Source: Agarophyton chilense
Taxonomy: Eukaryota > Rhodophyta > Florideophyceae > Gracilariales > Gracilariaceae
Assembly: GCA_030374765.1 (NCBI GenBank)
Contig: JARGXX010000028.1
Span: 248,001 to 312,000 of the forward strand
Direction of reading: 5' to 3'
Length of the DNA: 64,000 nt
Of this stretch, positions 1 through 11,103 are shown in pieces. Under the pieces are notes generated by a model. That model had not been told where the DNA came from. It searched no databases and was given only the letters and a program-made list of their open reading frames with translations. The position numbers were made by a program, and so were the translations under genes. How positions within the stretch are numbered: position 1 is the stretch's first letter; each line of letters starts with the position of its first letter.

Positions 1-281
1 CCCCCTCATACTAGTGTTTCCTCGCTCGTTTTCCGACAATCGCCGTGATACCGCTCCCCCTAGGATTGGTCACACCCCGTACTGTGCCGTGCTCACCTAA
101 ACAATCTAGGTATATCCCGCCGGGTTGGCCTCGGTCTTACACCCGACTCCGTCGTGCCTTTCCAGAGTGGCTCTGTTTCTGTGCTCCGCTGGGACGCGTC
201 TCCTCCGCCTGAGGCGTGCCTCTCAAGAGAGGAAGATCCCGAACAACTTCGTGGTGTCTCCGCTCCAAGTGTTGTCATACA
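1..281 (+). repeat. Element A 5' LTR, 3' portion
   Basis: This stretch matches 10823-11103 almost base for base and ends in ACA at 281. The upstream part of the LTR lies outside the window. The bases after 281 (AACTGCTCTCCCGACTTA) should contain the primer-binding site, but no tRNA was recognised for it. Confidence 0.9.
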
Positions 282-446
282 AACTGCTCTCCCGACTTAG
301 AAGTTTGAGTCGGGCACACTCAGTCACGATTATTCGGAAAGAGGACTCACAAATTGAGGTTGATCTCAGTTGCCCTCTTTGAGGAAGTTTCTTGGCTCCA
401 CTAGCCGATCGGGTTTGGATACTCACGTGTAACGGATTCTGATCTC

Positions 447-2508
447 ATGTCGTCCAAAGACCATCCGAGGCCGCGGAGTCAAACCGGTGCACCGGAACCA
501 TCGCAACCATCCCGTATCCCGGTCCGTTCACGGTCTCATACCAGTGGATCGACTGGCGTGCCAGGTGGAAGGACCTCGAGACCTCCTGTCTCTGATTCGA
601 CACCCTCGGCAAGTGGAGCAGGACCGGCATCTGCCGCCGCCCAGATGCTCTCCCCTGCTAGGGATGTCACTCTCCATCCCAGCTTTGCTGCTGTGGAAGA
701 GCAACTCCGCTCTATGCGGGAAGCTCAAGTCATCCTTGCAGAGAAGTTCGATTCCCTTCGCAAGAAAGTGGATGACACTGCTACGCAGGATTTTTCTGAG
801 GACCTCCGTGTCCTCCGTGCGGATGTGAACTCGATTCTAGAGTCCCTTGGTGGACCCTCGGCCTTTGTTAAGGACGTCGCGGACAAGTTTTCGCGCGTCC
901 GAAGCCGTCTCGAGACGTTGGAACAAACCCTAATGTCGGGGGATGATCCGGCCGAGCCGGTTGCAGTATCCCACAAGGGAAATAAGGAAGAGAACCGCCA
1001 GGCTCGAAGGAAGCGAAGAAACACGGATCCCGAACCGTCGGATTCCTCATCTTCGGAGTCCGACTCTTCCGATTCGTCGGTGGAAGTAGCTCGCCGTGAG
1101 CGTTCCTCACTGTCTAAGCGGTCAACAGCCACCCATGGTGTGATACGCGCCCGCACGAAGGGAAGGAAGCACACAGGTTTGAAGGAGCTGAAATCGACCA
1201 ATTCGCCCTTTAAGAAGCTCTTATCATACCGGTACTACCGTTTGGAGGACTCCTCTTTGGATCGTACACCCCGTGGTACGGGAAGAGTGAAGGACTGCAT
1301 TAAGCGAATGCAGCTCTCACTACGAAACCAGTTGCTTTCTGGAGAAGACCCAACATTGGTGTTGTATTTCTTGGCACGCTTTGTCGTGGAAGCTGACATC
1401 CTTGGAATGAACGAGGGACAGGCCTACATTGACTTACCGTACTTCTTACGTGGGCTTGCAGAAGACCAGTATCACTCTGTCAGAGGTTCATCACGCGCGT
1501 CCGAAGGAGGGGTAACATGCTGGCCCGAAGCAGTTCAGTACCTCCTGAGGTCGTATGCTACTAACTCCGCCATTCAGCAGGCTATGCTCGCCCTGCGGGA
1601 CACTCGCCGACGTCCAGGCGAGTCGGAAACCGTTTATTCGTCGCGCCTTAACAAGGCCTTCCTCCGCTGTGGCAATGTTTACCCGGCTGAAGAGCGTTGT
1701 ACCATGTTTGTCGATGGTTTGGACCCGGAGATCCGGACTCTTGTTGCTCGACGTCGAAAAGATAGACCTAAAGCCACGTATTTGGAACTAGTGCAGTTCG
1801 CTCGTGCAGAAGGTGAAGCCCTGCACGCACGCACTCCTGGCTCCAAGGTTAGGTCCGCAAAAGAGTTGATGTTACAACCGGGTACCCCGTCAGCTTCAAT
1901 GATCGACGAACAGGCCTCTCGAAGGGATTATGATAACGTGCAGCTAGCCTATAGCGACGTTCATTCCATCCCGACAACGGAGTTACCCTCAACCTTGGAC
2001 GAGTCACAATACGTGATTGAGGATGACACGCTACTCTATGCGGATAATTGTCGCGTTCGTGCGCCACGCGTCCCACATGAGAGTGGTAATGTCCGCTTTT
2101 TGCGTCCTGGTTGGAGAGATACCCGCCCCGCGGTTGAAGTTCGCCGATGCTCGCCACCCAACACCGGCTTCTGGTCTGATTTGTCATCTCTGCTACAAAC
2201 CAGGCCATACTTCTCCACAATGTGTGTTGCCTCTCCGAGAATGGGCACAAGTCGTAGTCAATTACGAGGCCCTATCCCCGGAAGACAAAGCAGCTGTTCC
2301 GATTGCATCGTATATCCGTGCTCGAACGGAGGTTCCACGTCACGTGTCGCTTCCCCGAGCTCGGGTGGCACCTGCACCGGAATCCCGTGTCATCGACGTG
2401 GTCGGTCACCCCACCGCTTCTACGGTACCTTCTGGACCTGATGCGCAGGCGTTGCCCGCTCAACGCCCTGAGCAGCCGCCTTCGGCGGAGCAGGCCCAGA
2501 AAAACTAA
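447..2508 (+). pseudogene. Element A gag region
   Basis: A long gag region opens with ATG at 447. The N-terminal part is Ser/Pro-rich and low-complexity. It is followed by a short heptad-like stretch near 660-950, an acidic serine cluster near 1030-1085, and a helical capsid-like domain near 1200-1850 that includes YLELVQFARAEGEA. A CCHC zinc knuckle (CHLCYKPGHTSPQC) lies near 2180-2222. Gag of Ty3/gypsy elements forms the particle shell and packages RNA. At more than 600 residues it is long for the family, mainly because of the N-terminal extension. The region is part of a broken element. Confidence 0.85.
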
Positions 2509-2510
2509 AT

Positions 2511-3540
2511 GTGGGAGTCTTCTCTCTAGGAAGGGTGCCCTCAGAGTCGAGGTCGACGGCGCCCGAGGCGTCCAAGCCTCGCTCCCCGGTCAAAATCCTT
2601 TCAAGGAAAGAGGCCGTCAATGACGTGAACTCGGAACACTTTAGCGTTCTGCGTCGTCCGTGGAAACGTGTTTCCCATAACCGACTCCCAGATAGAGTTC
2701 TGGTGATGGCCAAGAGAAACTACAAGGTCTATGCTGACCTTGGCCTTTCACCCCAGTTTATGGTGCAATACCTTACCGTCTTAGACACCGGTGCCGGTCC
2801 GAACTTTTTCGTGGAGGAAGTGTTACCGCCTGCTTTGCAGTCTAGGATCCGCCGCGACCACGTCCTGGAGGTCGCTAAAGCAAACAACAAACCGTTGGAT
2901 TTGGGGGGGTCATAGAACTGGTAGTCTGCGTTGGCGCTCGCATGGTGAAACTCGACTTCGTCGTATGTCGGAAACTAGCCGCCCCAGTCATCTTGGGTTG
3001 GGAATTTTGCGACTGCTTCGTCGAAGCGATCTTCCCCCACCAACGGCGTGTCGAGATGGAAGATGGATCGTCCACTCCGATCGTTCATCGTCCGCTTAGG
3101 CGTGCCACGAAGAAGAATGTCCCGCTACCGGCAGCACAGGAACCTGGACCGGATAACCGTGAATCTAATTAGCTCCGCCTCGCAGCGTCGTTGGGCGTCC
3201 CGCCTGAGTCCCAAATGATGGTTAAAGTAACCTCCCGTCAAAACGGACTCCGGGTCTTACAACCATTGTCGTCACTGTATGACAGGCACAGCCTCGCAAT
3301 TGCGAATGGAATCGTCCATGTGGAGCCAAACCAAACGTTTCACGTGCTGATCTCCAATCTCGGGACTGTACCCCAGTATCTGGTGAAGAAACAAGTGATA
3401 GGGTCCGTCATGCCGCATCCCATCGCTATGGTGCCGACAAAGCTGACTGCAGCTGACGTTCTCAGACTCGTTCACTCTAAGGAGGGGGACAGCCCGGATC
3501 CCGTTTCATCTCCGGTACCGGGGATTCAACCTGTAACATA
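2511..3540 (+). pseudogene. Element A protease region
   Basis: The aspartic protease signature LDTGAGPNFF lies near 2782-2811. A second family motif, VILGWEFCDCFVEAI, lies near 2990-3034, where the C-terminal half of a retropepsin is expected. The following 3190-3540 segment resembles the spacer upstream of RT in element J (both contain VANGIV or IANGIV followed by a similar block), so it is a shared part of this lineage. The retropepsin processes the polyprotein in the virus-like particle. The coding region is broken. Confidence 0.8.
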
Positions 3541-3589
3541 AGGGACGCAGCCCGTTTCAACGAGTGGTGACCGCCCCGATCCAGTCCAA

Positions 3590-4910
3590 GAACTCGAGGA
3601 CCTGGATCTCAGCCACTTCCCGGAGTCATACCGCCATCGATTGCGAGAACTTTTAAGGGACTTCACCACTATGTGGGATGGCTCCCTTGGTGAGATTGCC
3701 ACTGCGGAACACCGGATTGATTTGCTACCGGACACCCGACCCATCTCTCAGCACCCGTACGGTGCCGGACCCGCCGCACGCGCGGAGGAAAAGGCACAAG
3801 GGGATAAAATGCTTCGAGCAGGATTCACTGAACCGTCTCAGTCGCCGTGGGCTTCTCCAGTAGGACTGGCTCCAAATCAGGATGGTTCCTGGAGGTTTTG
3901 CGTCGACTACCGTCGGTTGAATGCCGGCACCGTCAAGGACTTGTATCCAATCCCAAGAATGGACGAGTACATTGACTCGCTGGGCACCGCCACCGTCTTT
4001 ATAACCATGGACGCCAATTGGGGATACTGGCAAGTTCCAGTAAGGAAGCAAGACCAGAATAAAACCGCTTTCGCGTGTCACTCCGGTTTCTACCGTGTCA
4101 AACGGATGCCTTATGGTCTTACCAACGCCCCTGCTACTTTCCAGCGAGCCATCGACATCCTATTGGCCCGCTTCAAATGGCGTACCTGCTTGGTCTACCT
4201 GGATGACATAATCTTCTTCTCAGATTATCTGGACAAACATCTCACTCATGTGAGTGATATCATGACCACGCTTCGAGGTGCGTGTGTCACTCTAAGTTGA
4301 AGAAATATGACTTCTTCACGGACACCTTGAAGTGTCTCGGCCATGTTATCCGTCCAGGACGTGTTACAATCGAGGAGACTCGTGTTAAGTCACTCAAAGA
4401 GGCTAAAGAACCGCGGACGCAAACCGAGCTTCGTTCCTTTCCGGGACTCGCGAACGTCTACCGACGATTCATCCCGCACTTTGCGGACAAAGCTGCACCG
4501 TTGAACGCGCTTTTGCGGAAAGGCCAACTGGACCCCTTAACCCCCCGTTCAAACGGAATCTTTCAACTCTCTTAAGGATTCTGTCGTGTCCGCCCCGATC
4601 CTCTCGTTGCCCAAGCCTGGAAGGCTCTTCACCGTAGATACGGACGCCAGCGACTACCAAGTAGGTTATGAACTGTTTCAAACAGCACCCAATGGGGAAA
4701 GACGCCCCGTAGGGTACTGGTCCCGATCGCTCAACGTCCACGAGAAGAATTACTCCGTTTCGGAGAAGGAATGCCTTGCAGTAGTGTGGGCATTACAAAC
4801 GTTGCGCCCCTATCTCATGGGTAATTATTTCACCGTTCTTACGGACCACGCATCGCTTCGATGGCTACTCTCCATCTCGGAGCCTTCAGGCCGCTTGATG
4901 CGTTAGCGTT
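3590..4910 (+). pseudogene. Element A reverse transcriptase and RNase H region
   Basis: RT motifs appear in order: the TEHRIDL-type entry near 3705-3730, FCVDYRRLNA near 3898-3927, the MPYGLTNAPATFQ block near 4108-4146, and the catalytic YLDDIIFF near 4196-4219. RNase H follows with FTVDTDASDYQVG near 4630-4668 and the SEKECLAVVWAL block near 4760-4795. These are diagnostic Ty3/gypsy motifs and copy the element RNA into DNA. The closest relative in the window is element J. The region carries several breaks. Confidence 0.88.
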
Positions 4911-4936
4911 TCCGTCTAGCGGAATTTGACTTTGAC

Positions 4937-7147
4937 GTGCAGTACCCAAAAGGAACGTGCAACACCCAAGCCGATGCTCTCTCCCGCCTGGTCACTATTG
5001 GTGAAACAATCCCCGTCAAATACGATGAAATACCCCGCTTTGCAGTGAATGGCGACGACGCTACCATCGAGGACGAGGAACGAGACACGGACTCTTCAGA
5101 TTCCGGTTCCGAATTAGACGACTTTCTTCTCTCGGAAGATTCCGAGAAACCCTTACCAGGGAACTTCGTGCCTATTACTACAGAGGAGATGATACGGGAG
5201 CAATTTGCTGACCCTTTCTGCGCGAAGGCCCGCGCTCAACTCAATGGAGGAGTTACTCTCCCCTTTCAGGTGAATGACTCCGGATACCTTGTATGGACTG
5301 TCGGATCGCACCCACAAATCGTGGTACCACATAACCTCCAGTCGAGAGTATTGCGGTTGTCGCACTGCTCCAAACTGAGTGGCCACGTCGGGGGACGGAA
5401 ACTTTACCTCACCCTACGCCGTAACTTCTACTGGCTTTCCATGGCAGTGGACTGCTACGCAACGGTGCAGTTTTGTACCGATTGCGCTCGGAACAGTGTC
5501 AAAATCCGCCGTCATGCGACGAAGTTGAAGCTGTTTCCAGCTCGCGCTCCATTGGAGTTTGTGGCCATCAATATACTCGGTCCCTTCCTTACCGCTAAGC
5601 GGAAGTACAAGTTCTTACTCGTAATTACGGATCGCTTCTCGCAGCTGGTCCGGACCGTACCGTTACGGAAGATCTCCGCTATGAGCGTGGCTCAAGCCTT
5701 TGTCCTACACTGGGTCTTCGTTTACGGTCCACAGGTCAACCTCCTCTCCGATAACGGGAGACAGTTCGCCTCTCGTTTCTTCGAGGATGTTTGTCGCATC
5801 TTGGACATTAAGAACCGGTTCACGACCACTTACCACCCCCAAACTAATAGGCAGGCCGAACGGTTCAACCGGACATTACTTGCGACACTCCGTTCATACG
5901 TTGCAGACCACCCCACAGATTGGGACTTGTTCACTGATGCGCTCACCTTTGCGTACAGTACGCAGGTGCACAAGACAACTGGATTAACGCCCTTCGAGCT
6001 GGTTGTAGTATTCTACTATGTCGGGGAATCCGATAGGATGATTTTTCGGGAAGTCGCGGTTGGACCTCATAAGTGAGGGATGTCATCAAACTTGTGATAT
6101 GAAACGGCACACCGCGTAGGATGCCAGGAGGCAGGGTACATTAGTGGAACACGTGGTATTACGAGTGGACTGGCTTGCAACGGCGCATGTAGTGGCGATC
6201 CACGTGGCAGGTTTTACTACCCTTAGTAGCTAGACGTCCATTAGATACCACACCCATACTGTGGTCTGGCTAATTGGCTGCCCACTGGGTATTATTTATA
6301 CATTTATTTGGGCACTCACCCTGGCACACAGTATATAGTGCACCAGAGGTGAGCGCCGACTCCAAGTAAAGGAGACAACATGGGCATCATGACTATTCTG
6401 TTTCTCGCTTAGGATTCCTTAACCGGAGATCCGGACGAGCTATAATAGATAGTCCGCCCTCAACCACTTCACGAGGCGTCTCGTACCTACGTTCCCTCAA
6501 CGTTTTACAGTTGCATTGTTCACCCTCGCTGGCGAGTAGTGGCCTTACACCCCACTTCCAGCTCGCTGGTGTTGTAGCTCTACCACCCCTTTTACTTCGC
6601 CGCAAGCGACCCATCGGCAGTCCGAACGCTGTCGCAGGTGTCTGCTCTCTCCGTTAGAGCGGATACTACACTGGTACTGTCCCGTACCACACCGCCCGTG
6701 GCACTGGAACCACAGCCCACGCTGGATACCTTTCCATCACCGACTGCTTACCGCGAAGCGTGGAAAACTTTGCTCACGAAGCTCGTTCCCGCCGCACGGC
6801 GTTCAATGGGCCGAGTCAAGGCCGCTTACAAGCGTGAATTTGATACCAAAGCCCCTCGCTCGCCGCCACGTCTCGTCCCCGACGTTTATGTGTTCATCCA
6901 CAAGGAGTATTGGAACCCAGTGAAGGAGAAACACCACAAGCTGTCAACTGTTGCCGACGGCCCCTTTCGGGTTATTTCGGTGGCTTCCGAATCTGTCGTT
7001 GTTGACCTCGCTGGTAATAACGAACGCATCTCCCGCGATCGCGTGGTATCGGCTCCTCCGCCGTTAACATCCCAACGTACTGGTGTGACTGCTCCCTTTG
7101 AAACGGATTCATCGACCCCCTTACTCCAGGTCCACCCGCCTCCCTAA
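4937..7147 (+). pseudogene. Element A integrase region, split by a solo LTR
   Basis: The zinc-binding HHCC segment lies near 5355-5495 (HCSKLSGHVGGRK, then CTDCARN). The catalytic core includes the SDNGRQF block near 5750-5770 and the QTNRQAERFNRTL block near 5841-5880. The C-terminal part after 6670 contains the basic KREFD segment and a GPFRVI motif near 6960, typical of the GPY/F module of chromoviral integrases. An unrelated solo LTR (6004-6670) lies between the core and the C-terminal part, flanked by CTGGT on both sides. The gene is therefore a fossil. Confidence 0.87.
6004..6670 (+). repeat. Solo LTR of the element-J family inside element A
   Basis: The 667-bp block starts TGTAGTA and ends TACTACA, so the ends are inverted repeats of each other. 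The 5-bp sequence CTGGT stands directly before (5999-6003) and after (6671-6675), a clean target-site duplication. The same sequence occurs inverted at 58474-59063 as the 3' LTR of element J. A TATA-like TATATA lies near 6322. A lone LTR with a perfect duplication and no internal region is the usual footprint of LTR-LTR recombination. Confidence 0.93.
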
Positions 7148-7171
7148 GCGTTACCACACCCATCTCGGGGT

Positions 7172-8119
7172 TTGTCTGACCTTCCGCTACCCGCGGCGCC
7201 CAACCGGCAAGGAATCGTGTTGCGCATCCGTCGCTCCTCCCCAGTCCACCCGACAGACACCAACTCCGGGGCATCTTCTAAGGAGGGGGAGGCGCCCGAT
7301 AGCAGTCGTAGTCCGGTCGATACCGTCGCTAGAAACGCCGAACCGTCGCGTGTCATTCTTCGCCCATCAGGGGTGCCTGATACCGACGTCCGGCAAGACT
7401 CGACGCAGTCGCTATCCAAGTTTCAGAACGCAGCTGCGGAAAACACCACCAACACTTCCCGAGGTGTCACCACACGTGCAACACGGAATGAAATTGCGCT
7501 CGACGCACCGCAGCCTGATACAGTAAGCGTGGACGACGCACCGCCAAGTACCCCGCACAGGGAGGCGAATACATCCACGGCACCGACGCCGGACAGCCAG
7601 CCATTGAAACCCTCACGTGACTACACGGAACCTCGCCGTGGGACAGAGATGTGCGACAATGCGCCACCGCCCCAGCTAATCTCACCGCCGAAGCGAGCTT
7701 CACCACGCCGATTAGCGGAACGCCCACCCGGGTTACCCGCTTGTGTGGGCCCTCCAACCGGAGTGGGAAACGCCGAAGCAAACCAGGCACTTTACGAAGA
7801 TGAACCGCCAAAGTCGGGTCGACATTCTACTCGGCCGAGGACTGCCTCGCGCGCTACACGGTCCGACCGGAGCGAAGCCGCCCAAAGCGTGATCACTTCG
7901 CTACCTTTTGGCTCAGGACGGGTACCACCCGGAAATAGCGACACCGTTATAGGGGATGGCCGGGAAGTGTACCGACAAGAGTTCGTGGTCGGACGCATTC
8001 TGGAGCACTCCTACCACCCAGAGGGGTATATCCAATACTTGGTCCGTTGGTACGGGTACGGCCCCGAATGGGATTCAGACGAACCGATAGAGCACCTATC
8101 TCGGTCAAAGGTGGTATAG
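7172..8119 (+). pseudogene. Element A C-terminal linker and chromodomain
   Basis: A low-complexity, Pro/Ser/Arg-rich linker of roughly 260 residues leads into a chromodomain at about 7970-8119, recognised from FVVGRILEHSYHPEGYIQYL followed by VRWYGYGPEWD. Chromodomains at the end of the integrase polyprotein are the hallmark of chromoviruses and are thought to steer integration toward particular histone marks. The linker resembles the proline-rich linker in element J (59900-60360), but sequence conservation between the two is low. Confidence 0.85.
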
Positions 8120-8390
8120 TATCATCGTCGTACTGTCACGCATTGCTGGCTACCATAGACCGAGCCCAAGTGGGATGAGAAGACACCCGATGGGTATTAA
8201 GGAACAGAAGATCTGGATAAGGACCCTTGGAAGAAGGAGAAGATGCACAAAAGACCTGGAGAAGGACACTCAGAAGAAGTGGAAGAGAAGAAAGAAAACA
8301 AATACGTCATAGACGGAAGCAGTTTACTATTTTCGAAGTTGCTGCACACACTACCGCACAGCGGGATATACTAACCAAGATCCCAAGGGA

Positions 8391-8699
8391 TCAGTTGGAA
8401 GAACCTGGATAACCGTGCGCGCCAGCCGAATCGCTAGCGGAGTTACCCCCGCCGGCCAAACGTGCCACGAGGGCGTCTCTCATCGTACCGATGTCACCGC
8501 TCGCCGCTTTCGTGCTCAGTCCGACACCCCGAAGGAACTGGGAGATCACGGCCGCCTCTAGGCGTATGGGAACCTCGATAAATTTCGGTTCGTCCGGCAA
8601 CGCCGCCGCCACTGGATCGACGACCGCACCTGCGTGAGTCGCTCCCTGCGCTCGCTGCGCCGTAGTATCGGCACCATCGGGGTCTCCCACATCTTCCAT
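8391..8699 (-). CDS. Short antisense ORF in the 3' region of element A, unknown function
   Basis: This 102-residue minus-strand ORF lies just downstream, in its own orientation, of the longer antisense ORF. Its second half (FIEVPIRLEAAVISQFLRGV and onward) has the look of a folded helical protein; its first half is acidic and alanine-rich. No family was recognised. It lies between the chromodomain and the polypurine tract, a position where Ty3/gypsy elements usually have only an untranslated tail. Whether it is translated, or is related to the longer antisense ORF, cannot be settled from one copy. Confidence 0.4.
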   Translation of the reverse strand: MEDVGDPDGADTTAQRAQGATHAGAVVDPVAAALPDEPKFIEVPIRLEAAVISQFLRGVGLSTKAASGDIGTMRDALVARLAGGGNSASDSAGAHGYPGSSN

Positions 8700-10180
8700 G
8701 ACCTCGTCGCCACAGTATTCGCCCTCCTCCTCCGGGAGATCATCACCGCCATAGGCGTAGTAGAAGTCATCCTAGTTGACAACCCCCACGGGTTTAAGAA
8801 GATGAAATCTCCCGCGAACGGCGTGCCACGCTCCGGAGAGCGATCAGCCCCACCGGCTTCTTGACCATGGCCGCTCTGCCGGACAGGCACGACAGCCCAG
8901 TCGACACGCCCAATGATTTGGATGAGCTCCTGAGCTTCATCAGCGTTCTTTACACCTTCAAGAGGGAGTTCAAGGTCCAGCTGCCGGATGTAACCACGCA
9001 AACGCGGAGGAAGATACCCCAGTCGATACTGGTCGTAGGCTTCCCAAATGATGTACGCCGCGGCGCGGACTGTCCATTTGGTTAGGACCACGGACCATAA
9101 GCCGGAGTGCCGATCCTCCATGAGGTATGAGCCCAGATAGGAGACGACTGGAGGCAACTCCACGTAACATCCCCGGCACAACTCGACGGAGGACCACCAC
9201 CCAGGCAGGGGAGCGTATCGCCCGAACTGATGGAAGGGACTAATCCGGTTTATCTCCGTGTTCTGATAAGGGACAAAGAACCCATAGCGGGATCTTACCC
9301 GACGCTCCTCGCGGATGAGGTTCTGTAACCACCGATATCGGGACTCCCGACGAAGATGACGGAACTCGGCACGAATGATCGGACGGACCCAGGAGATCGC
9401 TTCTTGACAGGCTCGCGGTTGGCCGCGCCATGCGTAAGTTTCCAACGCCGTAAGGCGGTCACAATAGCCGATCTCACCCTGCGTCCGGTACATCCGTAGG
9501 TCGAAGCCGAATTCGTCGGGGATTGGGCATTGAAAGTTCGCGCGGTCGATCCGTGAACAGCCGGTGCGGACAAGTACGCAATGCGCCTCCTCCGCCGACT
9601 CGCGCCTTCGCAGCAGAATCGCGTGAGCGGGAACCGCCACACGGCGTCGCCAATCCCACGAGGTGGTGATCAAAGCCGGCAGCTCGCCCGGGAGAAGTTC
9701 GTTGCCATCAGCGTACGACGCCACGAGTTCTTCGTCGAAGACCGCTTTCGGATGGAACCACGGAGCTCTCCGGAGAATCGCCGCATGTTGACGCGGGTTT
9801 AACCCGACGAGTTCGTCGTAAGTGGGCCAGGTGTCCTCCGCAGGAGTGATGTGGCTTGAAGCTTCAACGGGACACCGGGATCGACTCCGCGCGGTTGACG
9901 AGGCACTCCCCCGCGGAAGGGGAGCCGAATGGAAACCGGAGAAGTAACCCCGGCGGGGATTGTTACCACAGTTCATCGGGAATACTGTTCGCCGAGGTAT
10001 CGGAATGTGTTCGCTGGAAGTTGGTGTACGATGAAGAAGAACGATCAAAGTTTGAGGAATGGTTACCGCGTTGGTGCGTTTGTCATTCGGTTGTGCAGCT
10101 CTGCGTTCGACAGTCGAGTGGTCGCTGGACGCGTTACGCGGCTCGGTTTTATGCCGGTTGGACCGATGCCTCCCCACCAT
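8558..10180 (-). CDS. Long antisense ORF in the 3' region of element A, unknown function
   Basis: An open frame of about 540 residues runs antisense to gag-pol, with its first ATG at 10180-10178, just downstream (in its own direction) of the polypurine tract and 3' LTR. The part between about 9960 and 8860 looks like a real globular protein: it is rich in Trp, Tyr and Arg, with segments such as SWDWRRRVAVPAHAILLRRR, RYGFFVPYQNTEINRISPFH and WTVRAAAYIIWEAYDQYRLG. The plus strand here has no frame longer than about 140 residues. I recognise no family. Antisense ORFs at this position are known in some plant Ty3/gypsy elements, where their role is not settled. Expression would need a promoter reading leftward from the 3' LTR, which I cannot demonstrate. 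The related element J has only about 540 bp between chromodomain and LTR and lacks this module. Confidence 0.6.
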   Translation of the reverse strand: MVGRHRSNRHKTEPRNASSDHSTVERRAAQPNDKRTNAVTIPQTLIVLLHRTPTSSEHIPIPRRTVFPMNCGNNPRRGYFSGFHSAPLPRGSASSTARSRSRCPVEASSHITPAEDTWPTYDELVGLNPRQHAAILRRAPWFHPKAVFDEELVASYADGNELLPGELPALITTSWDWRRRVAVPAHAILLRRRESAEEAHCVLVRTGCSRIDRANFQCPIPDEFGFDLRMYRTQGEIGYCDRLTALETYAWRGQPRACQEAISWVRPIIRAEFRHLRRESRYRWLQNLIREERRVRSRYGFFVPYQNTEINRISPFHQFGRYAPLPGWWSSVELCRGCYVELPPVVSYLGSYLMEDRHSGLWSVVLTKWTVRAAAYIIWEAYDQYRLGYLPPRLRGYIRQLDLELPLEGVKNADEAQELIQIIGRVDWAVVPVRQSGHGQEAGGADRSPERGTPFAGDFIFLNPWGLSTRMTSTTPMAVMISRRRRANTVATRSWKMWETPMVPILRRSERRERLTQVRSSIQWRRRCRTNRNLSRFPYA

Positions 10181-10202
10181 GTCGACGGCGTGTTCGTCAT
10201 CT

Positions 10203-10220
10203 AAGGAGGGGAATAAGAAG
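10203..10220 (+). promoter_or_regulatory. Polypurine tract of element A
   Basis: AAGGAGGGGAATAAGAAG is nearly all purine and is followed directly by TG, which sets the 3' LTR start at 10221. In LTR elements this RNA-DNA hybrid resists RNase H and primes plus-strand synthesis. Confidence 0.8.
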
Positions 10221-11103
10221 TGCAATGCCCTTCAAGGGGGTTTCTTCCCAGGACTTAGAGATTTCGCTCGCTTGAGGACTAGCTTGGTCTATGACAAGCT
10301 ATACCTCTATTGCGTGCCGACGGCCGGTTAAGACCGGAAATGCACACTGATGGAACACGTGAACTGCAGGGATGCCGATGCTCGAGTGCGAGGCGTGCCA
10401 CATGTAGCCCGGATTCTACCTAATGGTTAGTATTATTTAGTATTATTTAGTATTTATTTAGCTACGCTATCGCTATTTAGTGTCTATTTTTCGGGCGCAC
10501 GCCCACTGTCAGGGGCCGCGCGCCACACTACTTAGGAGGTTGAGCACTGCTCCCCAGTAAACACCCTCTTGGGAGATCCGAAGGAGGGAGTCTTGGCTCT
10601 GAACTTTTCGCCTTTGGCGCGTCCTCACCGCATACTGCGTGAGCGCCCGTTGCACGTTACTTCATCCATCCCTCTGTCGACTGGAGTGCTACCACCACCG
10701 TGGGTTCATATTTAATCGCCGACACTTGTCGTAGTCTCGCCCCTGTATAGGGTTTCGCCCCCGTTTTCCTCTTGTTCTCCTTTTTGGCTCTCGTGAGTGG
10801 CCGCCTCACTCACCCCGCTCGTCCCCCTCATAGTAGTGTTTCCTCGCTCGTTTTCCGACAATTGCCGTGATACCGCTCCCCCTAGGATTGGTCACACCCC
10901 GTACTGTGCCGTGCTCACCTAAACAATCTAGGTATATCCCGCCGGGTTGGCCTCGGTCTTACACCCGACTCCGTCGTGCCTTTCCAGAGTGGCTCTGTTT
11001 CTGTGCTCCGCTAGGACGCGTCTCCTCCGCCTGAGGCGTGTCTCTCAAGAGAGGAAGATCCCGAACAACTTCGTGGTGTCTCCGCTCCAAGCGTTGTCCT
11101 ACA
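10221..11103 (+). repeat. Element A 3' LTR
   Basis: The LTR is about 883 bp, running from TGCAATGCCC directly after the polypurine tract to ACA at 11103. The last 281 bases match the window start. It contains a short AT-rich tandem run (GTATTATTTA units, 10430-10461) and a TATA-like CATATTTAA near 10708. The flank after 11103 is TCTTG, the expected right copy of the target duplication; its left partner lies outside the window. Confidence 0.88.

Larger units (their letters stand above)
1..11103 (+). mobile_element. Element A: chromodomain Ty3/gypsy LTR retrotransposon, nested in element B
   Basis: Bases 1-281 repeat at 10823-11103 with about six differences by eye (about 2%), which marks LTRs of a young insertion; the left LTR begins before the window. 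Order on the + strand is LTR, gag, protease, reverse transcriptase (RT), RNase H, integrase (INT), chromodomain, a 2.1-kb region holding antisense ORFs, polypurine tract, LTR. The sequence right of 11103 resumes the minus-strand integrase region of element B, so A landed inside B. The pol region is broken, with roughly half a dozen breaks, and a solo LTR of another family sits in its integrase part. Base composition is visibly more GC-rich than in the copia elements to the right. The chromodomain and the relatedness of its polyprotein to element J place A in the chromovirus branch of Ty3/gypsy. Confidence 0.93.

Noticed and set aside
725-1201. Minus-strand frame of 158 residues
   Set aside because: It is the shadow of the gag frame on the other strand and has no independent features.
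447-2441. A 664-residue plus-strand frame that could pass for a host gene
   Set aside because: It lies directly downstream of an LTR and primer region, has a gag-like domain and zinc knuckle, and is followed by protease and RT, so it is element A gag.
9581-10331. Several plus-strand frames of 70-140 residues
   Set aside because: They oppose the long antisense ORF of element A, overlap one another in different frames, and have Arg/Ser/Cys-rich shadow composition.
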